Below, in pieces: positions 7,531 to 16,386 of a stretch of DNA of 64,000 nt. This DNA comes from Pimelobacter simplex (GTDB lineage: Bacteria > Actinomycetota > Actinomycetes > Propionibacteriales > Nocardioidaceae). The notes beneath the pieces were generated by a model that was not told where the DNA came from, searched no databases, and saw only the letters and a program-made list of their open reading frames with translations. The translations under genes and the position numbers were made by a program. Positions within the stretch are counted from its first letter, which is position 1, and every line of letters begins with the position of its first letter. Where the stretch lies: contig NZ_CP096276.1 of assembly GCF_024662235.1 (NCBI RefSeq), positions 3,286,001 through 3,350,000 of the forward strand, in the 5' to 3' direction.

Positions 7531-9378
7531 TCAGTCCGGGACGCGGCGGTAGGCGCCGTCGGAGGCCGCGGTGGCCATCGACGCGTAGGCCCGCAGGGCC
7601 GCCGAGACCGGGCGCTCCCGGTCGAGCGGGGTGTAGGGCTTGTCGCGCTTCTCCTGGAGGATCTTGCGCTCGAACAGCGTGTGGTCGTCGACGTCGAGGT
7701 GGATCGTGCGGTTCGGGATGTCGATCGAGATCGGGTCGCCGTCCTCGATGAGCGCGATCAGCCCGCCGCCGGCCGCCTCGGGCGAGACGTGCCCGATGGA
7801 CAGCCCGCTCGTGCCGCCGGAGAAGCGGCCGTCGGTGATCAGCGCGCACTTCGCGCCCAGGCCACGGCCCTTGAGGAAGGCGGTCGGGTAGAGCATCTCC
7901 TGCATGCCCGGCCCGCCCTTGGGACCCTCGTAGCGGATCACCACGACGTGGCCGGCCTCGACCTTCTTGCCGAGGATGCCCTCGACCGCGGCGTCCTGGG
8001 ACTCGAAGACGATCGCCGTCCCGTGGAAGACCAGCGCCTCCTCGGCGACGCCGGCGGTCTTGACCACGCAGCCGTCGACGGCGATGTTGCCGGTCAGGAT
8101 CGCCAGGCCGCCGTCGGCGCTGTAGGCGTGCTCGAAGTCGCGGATGCAGCCCTCGGCGGCGTCGGTGTCGAGCTCGCCCCAGCGGTTCTCGGTCGAGAAC
8201 GGCTCGGTCGTGCGGACACCGCCCGGCGCGGCCTGGAACAACTCGAGCGCCTCGGCCGACGGGTTCTCGCCCCGGATGTCCCAGGCGCCGAGCCACGAGT
8301 CGAGGTCGGCGGAGTGGACCGAGTGGACGTTCTCGTGGAGCGCGCCGCCGCGGCGCAGCTCACCGAGCAGGGCGGGGATGCCGCCGGCCCGGTGGACATC
8401 CTCCATGTGGAACTTCGGCGAGTTGGGGGCCACCTTGGACAGGCACGGCACCCGGCGCGAGATCGCGTCGATGTGGTGCACGTCGAAGTCGAGCTCGGCC
8501 TCGCGGGCGGCGGCCAGCAGGTGCAGCACGGTGTTGGTCGAGCCGCCCATCGCGACGTCGAGCGCGACCGCGTTCTCGAACGCCTCGCGGCTGGCGATGT
8601 TGCGCGGCAGCACCGACTCGTCGTCGTTCTCGTAGTAGGCGCGGCACAGGTCCATGACGACCCGGCCGGCCTCCTCGAACAGCGCGCGGCGCTTGGCGTG
8701 CGTGGCCAGCGTCGAGCCGTTGCCGGGCAGGGACAGGCCGATCGCTTCGGTGAGGCAGTTCATCGAGTTGGCGGTGAACATGCCCGAGCACGAGCCGCAG
8801 GTCGGGCACGCGGAGCGCTCGATGGTGTCGAGCTGCTCGTCGGTGACCGCGTCGTTGGCCGAGGCCGACATCGCGTCGACCAGGTCGAGCTTGCTGTGCA
8901 CGATGCCCTCGATCGCCGTCGTCTTGCCGGCCTCCATCGGGCCACCGGAGACGAACACGACCGGGATGTTGAGCCGCAGCGCGGCCAGCAGCATGCCGGG
9001 GGTGATCTTGTCGCAGTTGGAGATGCACACGATGGCGTCGGCGCAGTGGGCCTGGACCATGTACTCCACGGCGTCCGCGATCAGCTCGCGACTGGGCAGC
9101 GAGTAGAGCATGCCGCCGTGGCCCATCGCGATGCCGTCGTCGACCGCGATCGTGTTGAACTCCTTGGCGACGCCGCCGGACGCTACGACCGACTCCGCGA
9201 CGATCTTGCCGAGGTCACGAAGGTGGACGTGACCGGGAACGAACTCGGTGAACGAGTTGGCGATGGCGATGATCGGCTTGCCGAAGTCCGAGTCGGTCAT
9301 GCCGGTGGCGCGCCAGAGGGCACGCGCGCCGGCCATGTTGCGGCCCGAGGTGGACGTCGCTGAGCGGAGGGTGGGCAT
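7531..9378 (-). CDS. ilvD: Dihydroxy-acid dehydratase
   Basis: 615 residues, normal for the longer IlvD class. It dehydrates 2,3-dihydroxy-isovalerate and -methylvalerate to the 2-keto acids in valine, leucine and isoleucine synthesis, using an Fe-S cluster and Mg. Cluster-binding cysteines appear in [10 protein letters not shown] and [19 protein letters not shown]; the substrate and phosphate-like loop is LSLPGNGS; the C-terminal half has [16 protein letters not shown] and [20 protein letters not shown] with the catalytic Ser region. The ATG at 9378 is six bases after TAGCCT, with no Shine-Dalgarno, so it is probably leaderless. It is followed in the same unit by the PPOX-fold gene. ilvB, of the same pathway, is at the left edge. 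Confidence 0.97.
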   Translation of the reverse strand: MPTLRSATSTSGRNMAGARALWRATGMTDSDFGKPIIAIANSFTEFVPGHVHLRDLGKIVAESVVASGGVAKEFNTIAVDDGIAMGHGGMLYSLPSRELIADAVEYMVQAHCADAIVCISNCDKITPGMLLAALRLNIPVVFVSGGPMEAGKTTAIEGIVHSKLDLVDAMSASANDAVTDEQLDTIERSACPTCGSCSGMFTANSMNCLTEAIGLSLPGNGSTLATHAKRRALFEEAGRVVMDLCRAYYENDDESVLPRNIASREAFENAVALDVAMGGSTNTVLHLLAAAREAELDFDVHHIDAISRRVPCLSKVAPNSPKFHMEDVHRAGGIPALLGELRRGGALHENVHSVHSADLDSWLGAWDIRGENPSAEALELFQAAPGGVRTTEPFSTENRWGELDTDAAEGCIRDFEHAYSADGGLAILTGNIAVDGCVVKTAGVAEEALVFHGTAIVFESQDAAVEGILGKKVEAGHVVVIRYEGPKGGPGMQEMLYPTAFLKGRGLGAKCALITDGRFSGGTSGLSIGHVSPEAAGGGLIALIEDGDPISIDIPNRTIHLDVDDHTLFERKILQEKRDKPYTPLDRERPVSAALRAYASMATAASDGAYRRVPD

Positions 9379-9384
9379 GGTCCA

Positions 9385-9390
9385 AGGCTA
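9385..9390 (-). promoter_or_regulatory. -10 element of ilvD
   Basis: TAGCCT ends 6 nt before the ilvD ATG; no recognisable -35. It lies just downstream of the palindromic element at 9411-9498, which would separate ilvD from transcription of the SRPBCC gene. Confidence 0.45.
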
Positions 9391-9410
9391 CGCCTGTGGT
9401 GGCGCGGACA

Positions 9411-9498
9411 GTTTCGCCGGTCGACCGGTGAAACTCACACTGGACCGACGGAACTTCGTCGGTCAGGTGTGAGTTTCGCCGGTCGACCGGCGAAACTC
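9411..9498. repeat. Compound palindromic element (three adjacent inverted repeats)
   Basis: Between the SRPBCC gene and ilvD. The outer elements are a 24-bp palindrome at 9411-9434 (one wobble mismatch) and a perfect 28-bp palindrome at 9471-9498; both share the core GTTTCGCCGGTCGACC and are centred on GTCGAC. Between them, 9435-9472 is a third inverted repeat with arms TCACAC..GACCGACG and the reverse, around GAACTT. The left and right palindromes are therefore near-identical copies flanking an imperfect inverted repeat. It can act as a terminator for the SRPBCC gene, but the repeat-within-repeat design looks more like a REP/MITE-type element. No second copy was noticed in this window. Confidence 0.8.
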
Positions 9499-9501
9499 CC
9501 G

Positions 9502-9948
9502 TCACTCCTCAGCCGCCGCCTTGAGCGAGGCGAGCCCCCTCCGGAAGTCCTTGGCGATCGCCTTGTCGAAGAACAGCCGCCCCAGGACGGCGAACAGCAG
9601 GTTCCGCTCACCGCTCATCGTCCACGCCACCCGGGTGCCGTCGCCGGCGGGGGTGAGGTCGAAGGTCACCACGTTCTGCGCCTTGAACGGCTTGAGGAAC
9701 TCGAGGTCGACGACGACCTGCTGGGGCGTGATCGAGGTGAACGTCATCCGGCCCTCGCCGGCCTTCTTGTTCCCCTCCCAGGCGTACGACGCCCCGACGC
9801 CCGCGCCGTCGTACGTGCGGCGCAGGTCGGGGTCGAGGCCCTCCCAGGGGGACCACTTGATCCACTCGTGGAAGTCGTCGACGAGCGCGTGGACGGTCGC
9901 GGCCGGCGCGGCGATCATCGTCTCGTGGGTCTGCGCGAAAGCGGGCAT
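9502..9948 (-). CDS. SRPBCC family protein
   Basis: 148 residues with the START-like helix-grip fold: the N-terminal strand and helix THETMIAAPAATVHALVDDF, the HEWIKWSPWEGLDP loop, a beta-rich middle with MTFTSITPQQVVVDLEFLKP and the long C-terminal helix DFRRGLASLKAAAEE. This matches polyketide cyclase/AHSA1-like proteins, which bind hydrophobic small ligands in a cavity; the ligand is unknown. The ATG at 9948 is six bases after TAGGCT and lacks a Shine-Dalgarno. It stands between an Asp-box protein gene 25 bp upstream and the palindromic element downstream. Confidence 0.85.
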   Translation of the reverse strand: MPAFAQTHETMIAAPAATVHALVDDFHEWIKWSPWEGLDPDLRRTYDGAGVGASYAWEGNKKAGEGRMTFTSITPQQVVVDLEFLKPFKAQNVVTFDLTPAGDGTRVAWTMSGERNLLFAVLGRLFFDKAIAKDFRRGLASLKAAAEE

Positions 9949-9973
9949 GACGGCAGCCTAGGACCGCCAGGCG

Positions 9974-11053
9974 CTACGCAACACCGACCTTGACCGACAT
10001 GACGTCAGGCAGGTCGGCCGCGATCTGGCGCCAGGTCTCGCCGTCGTCCGCGGAGGCCCAGACCGAGCCGTTGCGGGCGCCGAGGTAGAGCCCGGCCGGG
10101 TCGTGGCTGTCGGCGCACATCGCGTCGCGCATCACCCCGACGTAGAAGGCGTCGGGCAGGCCGGTGCCGTAGGCGGTCCAGGTCTCTCCGGCGTCGTCGG
10201 AGCGCCAGACCCGGGGCTGCGCCTCGGGCGGGTAGCGGCGGTCGCCGCCGCCGAGCGGGAAGACCCACACGGTGTCGGGCCGGTGGGGGTGCACGACGAT
10301 CGGGAAGCCGAAGTCGCTGGGCAGGCTGTCGCCGATCGAGGTCCACGAGCCGCCCTCGTCGTCGGAGCGGTAGACGCCGCCGTGGTTCTGGGCGTAGAGC
10401 CGCTCGGGGCGGGAGGGGTGCCGGGTGACCTTGTGCACGCACTGGCCGAACTCCGGGTAGCGCTGGTCCTCGGGCAGGAAGTCCGCACGGATGCCGTGGT
10501 TGCGCGGCGCCCAGGACTGCCCGCCGTCGCGCGTCTGGTAGACGCCACCGGTCGAGAGCGCCGCGGTGAGCGAGCGTCCGTCGGTGGGGTGCGGGAGCAC
10601 GGTGTGGAAGGCCTGGCCGCCGAAGCCGGCGTCCCACTCGGGGCGGTGCGGGTGGTTCCAGAGGCCCTCCTCGAGCCGGAACGACGCGCCGCCGTCGGTC
10701 GAGGTGAAGACCGCGCCCGGCTCGGTGCCGGCGTGCAGCACGCCCTCGCCGACCCCCGGCACGAGCTGCCAGATCCGCTCCACGGTCGCCCCGGCGCCCT
10801 CGGGGAAGCGGATCGCGCCGTTGGGGGTCTCCTGCCAGGTCGCGCCGAGGTCGTCGGACCAGCGCAGCTGCGGCCCGAGCCAGCTCGACGAGGCGCCCGC
10901 GAACAGCCGGGGCGTGGCGCCGCGGGTGTCGACGAGGCAGGAGTAGACCTCCTCCATGTCGTGGTGCGGCCCGGTGAACGTCCAGTCGACCCGGTCGGCC
11001 GACGTACCTACCCACAGGCCCTTGCGGGTGCCCACCATCAGGATCGTGGTCAT
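9974..11053 (-). CDS. Asp-box (BNR-like) beta-propeller protein
   Basis: 359 residues without signal peptide. At least six Asp-box motifs (S-x-D-x-G-x-T-W type) are visible: SDDLGATW, STDGGASF, TRDGGQSW, SDDEGGSW, SDDAGETW and SADDGETW, spaced as in a six- or seven-bladed propeller of the sialidase/VPS10 type. The sialidase catalytic Arg triad is not evident, so it is not called a sialidase. The start MTTILMVGTRKGLWVG is common to the exo-alpha-sialidase-like glycosyl hydrolases of actinobacteria whose function is unknown. GAGGAGG lies 4 nt before the ATG. The divergent gene at 11179 is 125 bp away. Confidence 0.8.
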   Translation of the reverse strand: MTTILMVGTRKGLWVGTSADRVDWTFTGPHHDMEEVYSCLVDTRGATPRLFAGASSSWLGPQLRWSDDLGATWQETPNGAIRFPEGAGATVERIWQLVPGVGEGVLHAGTEPGAVFTSTDGGASFRLEEGLWNHPHRPEWDAGFGGQAFHTVLPHPTDGRSLTAALSTGGVYQTRDGGQSWAPRNHGIRADFLPEDQRYPEFGQCVHKVTRHPSRPERLYAQNHGGVYRSDDEGGSWTSIGDSLPSDFGFPIVVHPHRPDTVWVFPLGGGDRRYPPEAQPRVWRSDDAGETWTAYGTGLPDAFYVGVMRDAMCADSHDPAGLYLGARNGSVWASADDGETWRQIAADLPDVMSVKVGVA

Positions 11054-11178
11054 GGTTCCTCCTCGTCCGGGGTGCCTTGTCCACTGTGACCCCGGGGGCG
11101 GGCAAAAGTCATCGCCCGGACGTTGAATCCGTGGCGACCACGGATGTACGCCGGCCGCGCCTCCCCCACGCTGGCGCC

Positions 11179-11484
11179 ATGACGACGCTGCTGGTCACCC
11201 TGGTGCTGGTCCCCGACCGCAGCGACGAGGTGCTGGGCCGGCTGCGCGGCGAGGTCGCGCCGTGGCTGCGCCGGCTGCCGGGGTTCGTCACCAGCCGCTG
11301 GCTGCTGAGCCCGGAGCACGACCGCTGCACGGTGGTGCTCGACCTCGACGGCACCGACGCCGTCCCCGAGCTCGAGGCGGCGCTGCGGCCCGGCACCCGC
11401 GACCGGGCCCGCTCGTGGTGGTGCGAGCGGCTGGAGCCGGTCGCGGACCTGGGTCTGGCCGTCCGGCCGAGCGTCACGCCGTAG
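11179..11484 (+). CDS. Small dimeric alpha-beta barrel protein (ABM-like)
   Basis: 101 residues. The pattern is strand (MTTLLVTLVLVP), helix (DEVLGRLRGEVAPWLRRL), strand (GFVTSRWLLSP), strand (CTVVLDLDGTD) and helix (AVPELEAAL), which is the ferredoxin-like half-barrel of antibiotic-biosynthesis-monooxygenase and related stress proteins. These usually form dimers and handle small aromatic or haem ligands, but the family assignment is by pattern only. No Shine-Dalgarno is present before the ATG. The last 11 bp overlap the end of the convergent LAL regulator gene. Confidence 0.6.
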   Translation: MTTLLVTLVLVPDRSDEVLGRLRGEVAPWLRRLPGFVTSRWLLSPEHDRCTVVLDLDGTDAVPELEAALRPGTRDRARSWWCERLEPVADLGLAVRPSVTP

Positions 11485-14314
11485 GGGGCACCAGGTGCGC
11501 GGCCAGCTCGCCGCGCTCGGCGGCGCCGGTGCGCTGGAGGAGCCGGGCGACGTGGGTCTCGACGGTGCGCACGGAGAGGTAGAGCCGGTCGGCGATCTGC
11601 TTGTTCTGCAGCCCCTCGGCGACCAGCACGAGGACGTCGCGCTCGCGGGCGGTGACGCCGAGCCGCTGCAGGTGGGGCGGGAGCCGCTCCGCACCGGCGG
11701 ACTTGCGCGGCACCGCGAAGCCGGCCTCGCGCATCGCCACCCGGCAGGCCGACGCCGCCTCGGTCAGGCCGTAGCCGACCAGGCCGTCGAGCACGTGGCG
11801 GAACCACGCCTCCGGCGTCCCCCAACCGTCGCGGGCGGCGGCCACGGCGACGAGGAACCGGGCGTGGAGCTCGGGCCAGGGCTCGCGGCCGGGCAGTCCC
11901 CACTCGGCGTCGGCGAAGACCCGCTCCGCCTCGGCCGCGTCCCCGGACCGGCCGAGCGCGATCGCGTCGGCGTACCGGAGCGCGAACCAGTTGTGCGGGC
12001 TGTTGGCCTGTGGGCCGGTGCGGACCTCCTCGCGGGCGGCGGCACCGTCACCGGTGAGGGCGGTCTCCAGCAGCGCCCAGAACCCGCGCAGCGAGAACGG
12101 CATGCTCGGCGAGCGCCGGTGGTGGGTCATCGCGAGGCCGAGCTCGGCCCGCGCCTCGTCGTACCGGGCATGGGCGAGGGCGACGAACGAGCGGATGTGG
12201 CCCGGGACGCCGACCGCGCGCACCCCCTCGTCCATCGGCAGACCGAGCGCCACGGCGACGTCGGCCTCCATCGCGTCGGTGCGCGCGGCCAGGCCGTGCG
12301 TCGCCGCCCGCAGCAGGTACGCCGTGGCGAGGTCCGGCAGCCGCAGCCGGGTCATCATCGTGATCGCGTTGTCGACCGCCGCCATCGCCTCGTCGAGGTC
12401 GAGGTAGCGGATCCGGACCAGGTTGAGCTCGATCTCGATCCGGGCCGCGGTCCCGATCGCACCCGCGTCGAGCGCGGCCCGCCGGGCCGCCACGAGCCGG
12501 TCCTCGACCGGCCGGCGCGCGGCGAGGTCGAGCGAGCCGAGCGCCGCGAGCAGGCGGCAGCGCCACAGCGCCAGGTCGTGGGCGTCGGCGAGCCGGAAGC
12601 CCGCCTCGAAGGCGTCCTCGGCGGCGACGTAGTCGCGGGCCCGGGCCGCCCGGCCGAGCACCTCCCACGCCTCGCAGGCGATCTCGGGGCGGTCCTCCCC
12701 CACCGCGGCGAGCGCGGCCGCGGCCCGCTCGGCGGCCGCGACGTCGTCCTCGCGACCCAGGGCGAGCCGCGCGGCGAGGACCTCCTCCGCGGCCGGGTCG
12801 TGGCCCGCGGCCGCGGCGAGCATCGCCTCGGCCTCGTCCCAGCGTCCCCCGGCCAGCAGCGCCCGCGCCAGTCGCAGCCGTACGGCGGCCAGCCGGCCCG
12901 GCGCACCGGCGAGCTCCGCGGTCAGCACCTCGCCGGCCGCCAGCGCCTGCGGGACGTCACCGGCGAGCGCGTGCACCTCGACCTCGGCCTCGCGGACCTC
13001 GGTCTCCAGCGGGCTGCCGGGCTCGCACCGGGCCAGCGCCCGGCCCAGCGCCTCGCCGGCGCTGACCAGCGCCCCGCGGCCGATCGCGTCCCGGGCGGTG
13101 GCCAGCCACAGCGCGACCGCGCGCTCGTCGTCACCGGCCGCCTCGTACAGCTCGGCGAGGCGCAGGTGGTCCTCGGCGCCCTCGGCCCCCTCGGCCAGCG
13201 CCGCGGCCAGCAGCCCCGCGAGGCGGGCGCGCTCGGGTGCGAGGAGTCCGGTCAGCACGGCCTCGCGGGTGAGCGCGTGCCGGAAGGCGAACCGCTCCGC
13301 CGTCACCGGTACGACGAGCCGCTGGCCCCGCAGCTCGTGCAGCGCCGCCGCCACCTCGGTCCCGGACAGGTCCAGCGCCGCGGCGAGCAGCCGCCAGTCG
13401 AGCTCGGGCCCCAGCATCGCGGCAGCCGTGGCGACCTGGCGGGCGTGCTCGCCGACCTCGGCCAACCGGCCCTCGACCGAGCGCACGAACGGGCGCGGCA
13501 CGAGCACCGGCAGCGGCCCGGCCAGCGTCCAGGCACCGTCGCCGGGAGCCTGCGCGAGCACCCCGGCGTCGTGCAGGTCGGCGAGCATCTCCTCGACCAG
13601 CAGCGGGTAGCCGGCGCTGTAGCGCTGCAACCAGGCGACCACCTCGGCCGGCGGCGCGCTCCCGAGGCACGCGATCGCGACCGCGGCGACGTCCTCGTCG
13701 GCCAGCGGGGCGACCTCGACGAGCTCTGCCGAGCGGCGCCACTCCAGCGCGGTGACGAGCTCGTTGGCCGCCGGCGACTCGTGCAGCCGGCAGGTGGTGA
13801 CGACGGCCAGCGGGACCTCCCGGGCGTTGTCGCCGAGGTACTCCACCAGCGCCAGCGTCTCGGGGTCGGCCCAGTGCAGGTCCTCGATCACCAGCAGCAT
13901 CCCGGGCGCCTCGACCGCCCGGGCGAGCCGGAGCAGGCCCTCGCCGAGCAGCATCACCGAGGACGCGCCGTCGGGGGCGACCGCGCCGAGCTGGGGGGCC
14001 AGCCGGGCCAGCGTGGGCAGGTAGGGCGCCAGCAGCCGGTCGTCGGGCACCTCGTGGGTGCGCAGCCACGCGAGCAGGGCCTCGCCGAGCGGGCGCAGCG
14101 GGGTCGGCGTACCGGAGGGGACGGCGCGGCCCGAGAGCACCTCCAGCCCGGCGTCCGCGGCCTCGGCGGCGAGCGCTCCGGCCAGCCGCGACTTGCCCAC
14201 CCCGGGATCGCCGCGCAGCACCCAGAGCCCGCCGTGCCCCGCGCGCAGCCCGTCGAGGGCGGTGTGCAGGCGCGCGCGCTCGGCAGTGCGGGACACGAGC
14301 CGGGGGGAACGCAC
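11474..14314 (-). CDS. LuxR-type AAA regulator (LAL family)
   Basis: 946 residues. The N-terminal STAND-type ATPase has Walker A GDPGVGKS near residue 37 and Walker B LLVIEDLHWADPE near residue 140; a long helical TPR-like region follows; the C-terminus (about 880-940) is a LuxR helix-turn-helix, LGVTARERDVLVLVAEGLQN then IADRLYLSVRTVETHVARL. Proteins of this size and order resemble MalT: an ATP- and inducer-gated activator. The start GTG 14314 is six bases after TACGAT with no Shine-Dalgarno. It is divergent from a secreted protein gene 124 bp away, which is its most likely target. Inducer unknown. Confidence 0.9.
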   Translation of the reverse strand: MRSPRLVSRTAERARLHTALDGLRAGHGGLWVLRGDPGVGKSRLAGALAAEAADAGLEVLSGRAVPSGTPTPLRPLGEALLAWLRTHEVPDDRLLAPYLPTLARLAPQLGAVAPDGASSVMLLGEGLLRLARAVEAPGMLLVIEDLHWADPETLALVEYLGDNAREVPLAVVTTCRLHESPAANELVTALEWRRSAELVEVAPLADEDVAAVAIACLGSAPPAEVVAWLQRYSAGYPLLVEEMLADLHDAGVLAQAPGDGAWTLAGPLPVLVPRPFVRSVEGRLAEVGEHARQVATAAAMLGPELDWRLLAAALDLSGTEVAAALHELRGQRLVVPVTAERFAFRHALTREAVLTGLLAPERARLAGLLAAALAEGAEGAEDHLRLAELYEAAGDDERAVALWLATARDAIGRGALVSAGEALGRALARCEPGSPLETEVREAEVEVHALAGDVPQALAAGEVLTAELAGAPGRLAAVRLRLARALLAGGRWDEAEAMLAAAAGHDPAAEEVLAARLALGREDDVAAAERAAAALAAVGEDRPEIACEAWEVLGRAARARDYVAAEDAFEAGFRLADAHDLALWRCRLLAALGSLDLAARRPVEDRLVAARRAALDAGAIGTAARIEIELNLVRIRYLDLDEAMAAVDNAITMMTRLRLPDLATAYLLRAATHGLAARTDAMEADVAVALGLPMDEGVRAVGVPGHIRSFVALAHARYDEARAELGLAMTHHRRSPSMPFSLRGFWALLETALTGDGAAAREEVRTGPQANSPHNWFALRYADAIALGRSGDAAEAERVFADAEWGLPGREPWPELHARFLVAVAAARDGWGTPEAWFRHVLDGLVGYGLTEAASACRVAMREAGFAVPRKSAGAERLPPHLQRLGVTARERDVLVLVAEGLQNKQIADRLYLSVRTVETHVARLLQRTGAAERGELAAHLVPPTA

Positions 14315-14320
14315 CTCGGC

Positions 14321-14326
14321 ATCGTA
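14321..14326 (-). promoter_or_regulatory. -10 element of the LAL regulator gene
   Basis: TACGAT ends 6 nt before GTG 14314. It lies in the 124-bp divergent region shared with the secreted protein gene, so any operator here could act on both. Confidence 0.4.
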
Positions 14327-14438
14327 GATCTCTTGGTTCCGTGCCGCCGGGCGTTGGCTCGGTGGTGTGCGCGGATGTCAGGCACCCCCGCTCCCGGCGA
14401 GCGTGGTGCCACCCCAAGGAACCACGAAAGGCACCACG

Positions 14439-16352
14439 ATGCGCACCCAGCTTCTCGGACTGACCGCCGCGGCTCTCGCCGCCGGCACCCTGACCGCCGG
14501 CCTGGCCGGCGCCCCCGCCACGGCGGCCGGCGGGATCGACAGCGGCAACATCAGCACCAGCGGCGACGTCCCGGAGTCGGTCGACGTCGTCAGCACCGGC
14601 CCCGGCGACGCCGTCGCGGCCTGGGTGCGCCCGGTGCCCGGCGGCGACAAGGTCTATGCCGCGATCGCGACCAACGGCGTCTGGTCCTCCCCCAAGGCGG
14701 TCACCGCGACCGCGGTCACCGACGGCAACGACGTCCACGTCGCGGCCAACGACAAGGGCGACATCGCCGTGGTCTGGAGCGAGACGATCCTCGGTGACGA
14801 GCGGGTCCGCGGCACGCGCTACCTCGGCAACGGCACCTGGGACGGCTCGACGCCGCTCAACGTGCAGACCGACAGCGTCCAGGCCACCGACGTCGCCATG
14901 GACGCCGCCGGCCGGCTGCACGTCGCCACCGCGACCAGCACCCAGGGCGTCGACCGGGTGCAGACCGCGCTGTGGCCCCGGGGCGGCGGTCCGCTGTTCG
15001 CCACGATCGACGACCACGCGTTCGCGCCGTCGCTCGCCGTGAACCCGGCCGGCACCGCGCTGCTGTCGTACTACAGCTCGAACAACGGCGGCGACGTCAT
15101 GGTCACCCGCCGCACCCCGACCACCTCGTGGTCCACCTCGGTCGCCGTCGCCTGGAGCGGCTCGGTGCAGCAGGAGAGCGAGGTGGGCATCGCCGACGAC
15201 GGCCGGGGCGCGGTCGCCTTCGCGGGCCAGGACGACGGCGTCTACCGGGCCTCGGTGGCCAAGGTCGGCGGCACCGGGCTGCCCGGCGCCCCGAGCATCC
15301 TCTCCGGCCCCGGCGCCTCCGCCGCCCAGCGCAGCCTCGCAGTGAGCCCGAACGGCACGATCTGGGCGACCTGGTCGGACTTCGACGGCAACGACTACCT
15401 GCTGCGCGGCGCGCTCGCCAAGCCCGACGCCGGGTTCGGCCCGGCCGGCATCGTCGACCCCGACACCGCCAGCCAGGCGCGCCACGTCGCGCTGGTCTCC
15501 GACCGCGGCGCCCAGGTCGTCGCGCACAACGGCGACGACGACCTCGTGCTGCGCTACCGGACCAACCCGATCCACCTCTTCAGCGGCTACCCGGGCGGCG
15601 CGGCCGACGGCCCGATCGCGGCGGACATGGACCGCGAGGGCAACGTGGTCACCGTCGGCGTCGTCGAGAACGGGCTATCGTCCTTCGTGCAGGCCGACTT
15701 CCTCGACCTGGCCGGACCGAGCGGCACCGTCACCGCCCCCGGGCCGCAGGTCCTGGCCCCGTCGTTCGGCGTGACCTGGTCCGCGACCGACGCGCTGGCC
15801 GGGGTCAAGACCACCGACCTCCTGGTCCGCTCGGCCGCCTGGAACGCCCAGGCGCTCGGCACCGCGCAGGTCGGCGGCAACGACCTGACCGGATCGGCGA
15901 CGCAGTTCTCCGGCACCCGCGGGTCGACGTACTGCTTCGCGGTGCAGTCGGTCGACAAGCTCGCCAACCTCGGCCTGCGCTCCGCCGAGCGGTGCACGAG
16001 CGTCCCGCTCGACGACCGGGCCCTGGCCGGCCACGGCTGGAGCCGGGCGGCCAAGGCCGGTCACTACGACGGCACGCTCTCGGTCACCAAGAAGCGCGGC
16101 CGGGTGCTCAAGCTCAAGGGCGTCCAGGCCCGGCGCCTCGCCCTCGTCGCCGGCCGGTCGGCCAAGGGCGGCAAGGTCGCGGTGATCTGGAACGGCAAGG
16201 TCGTGCGCCGGATCAGCCTCAAGGGCAAGGGCGCCAAGGTCGTCCTCCCGATCGCCACCTTCGGCAGCGTCCAGGGCGGCACCCTCAAGATCAAGGTGGT
16301 CAGCAAGACCGGCCGCAAGGTGATGATCGACGGCGTGGTCGTCGCCAAGTAG
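14439..16352 (+). CDS. Secreted protein divergent from LAL regulator, function unknown
   Basis: 637 residues with a Sec signal peptide (about 1-29, ending ATAA). The mature part (30-400) has repeated motifs of the kind A-A-W-V/T-W-S (AVAAWVRPV, AVVWSETI, IWATWSDFDGND), which suggest a beta-propeller. About 420-540 resembles an Ig-like/fibronectin module (DLAGPSGTVTAPGPQVL then CFAVQSVDKLANLG). The last 100 residues are very Lys/Gly/Val-rich, as in cell-wall-associated C-terminal domains of related secreted proteins. GAAAGG is 7 nt before the ATG. Being divergent from the LAL gene suggests control by it. I do not recognise a catalytic motif. Confidence 0.75.
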   Translation: MRTQLLGLTAAALAAGTLTAGLAGAPATAAGGIDSGNISTSGDVPESVDVVSTGPGDAVAAWVRPVPGGDKVYAAIATNGVWSSPKAVTATAVTDGNDVHVAANDKGDIAVVWSETILGDERVRGTRYLGNGTWDGSTPLNVQTDSVQATDVAMDAAGRLHVATATSTQGVDRVQTALWPRGGGPLFATIDDHAFAPSLAVNPAGTALLSYYSSNNGGDVMVTRRTPTTSWSTSVAVAWSGSVQQESEVGIADDGRGAVAFAGQDDGVYRASVAKVGGTGLPGAPSILSGPGASAAQRSLAVSPNGTIWATWSDFDGNDYLLRGALAKPDAGFGPAGIVDPDTASQARHVALVSDRGAQVVAHNGDDDLVLRYRTNPIHLFSGYPGGAADGPIAADMDREGNVVTVGVVENGLSSFVQADFLDLAGPSGTVTAPGPQVLAPSFGVTWSATDALAGVKTTDLLVRSAAWNAQALGTAQVGGNDLTGSATQFSGTRGSTYCFAVQSVDKLANLGLRSAERCTSVPLDDRALAGHGWSRAAKAGHYDGTLSVTKKRGRVLKLKGVQARRLALVAGRSAKGGKVAVIWNGKVVRRISLKGKGAKVVLPIATFGSVQGGTLKIKVVSKTGRKVMIDGVVVAK

Positions 16353-16386
16353 CACTCCACCCCGGGCCGCCCCTTACCGTGAGCCC

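Noticed and set aside
9974..11053. Sialidase
   Set aside because: Asp-boxes are present but no FRIP motif or Arg triad, and no signal peptide.
11495..14797. 1100-codon open frame opposite the LAL regulator
   Set aside because: Shadow frame of a GC-rich gene; Arg/Gly/His/Gln-rich with no domain, while the other strand gives a complete LAL protein.
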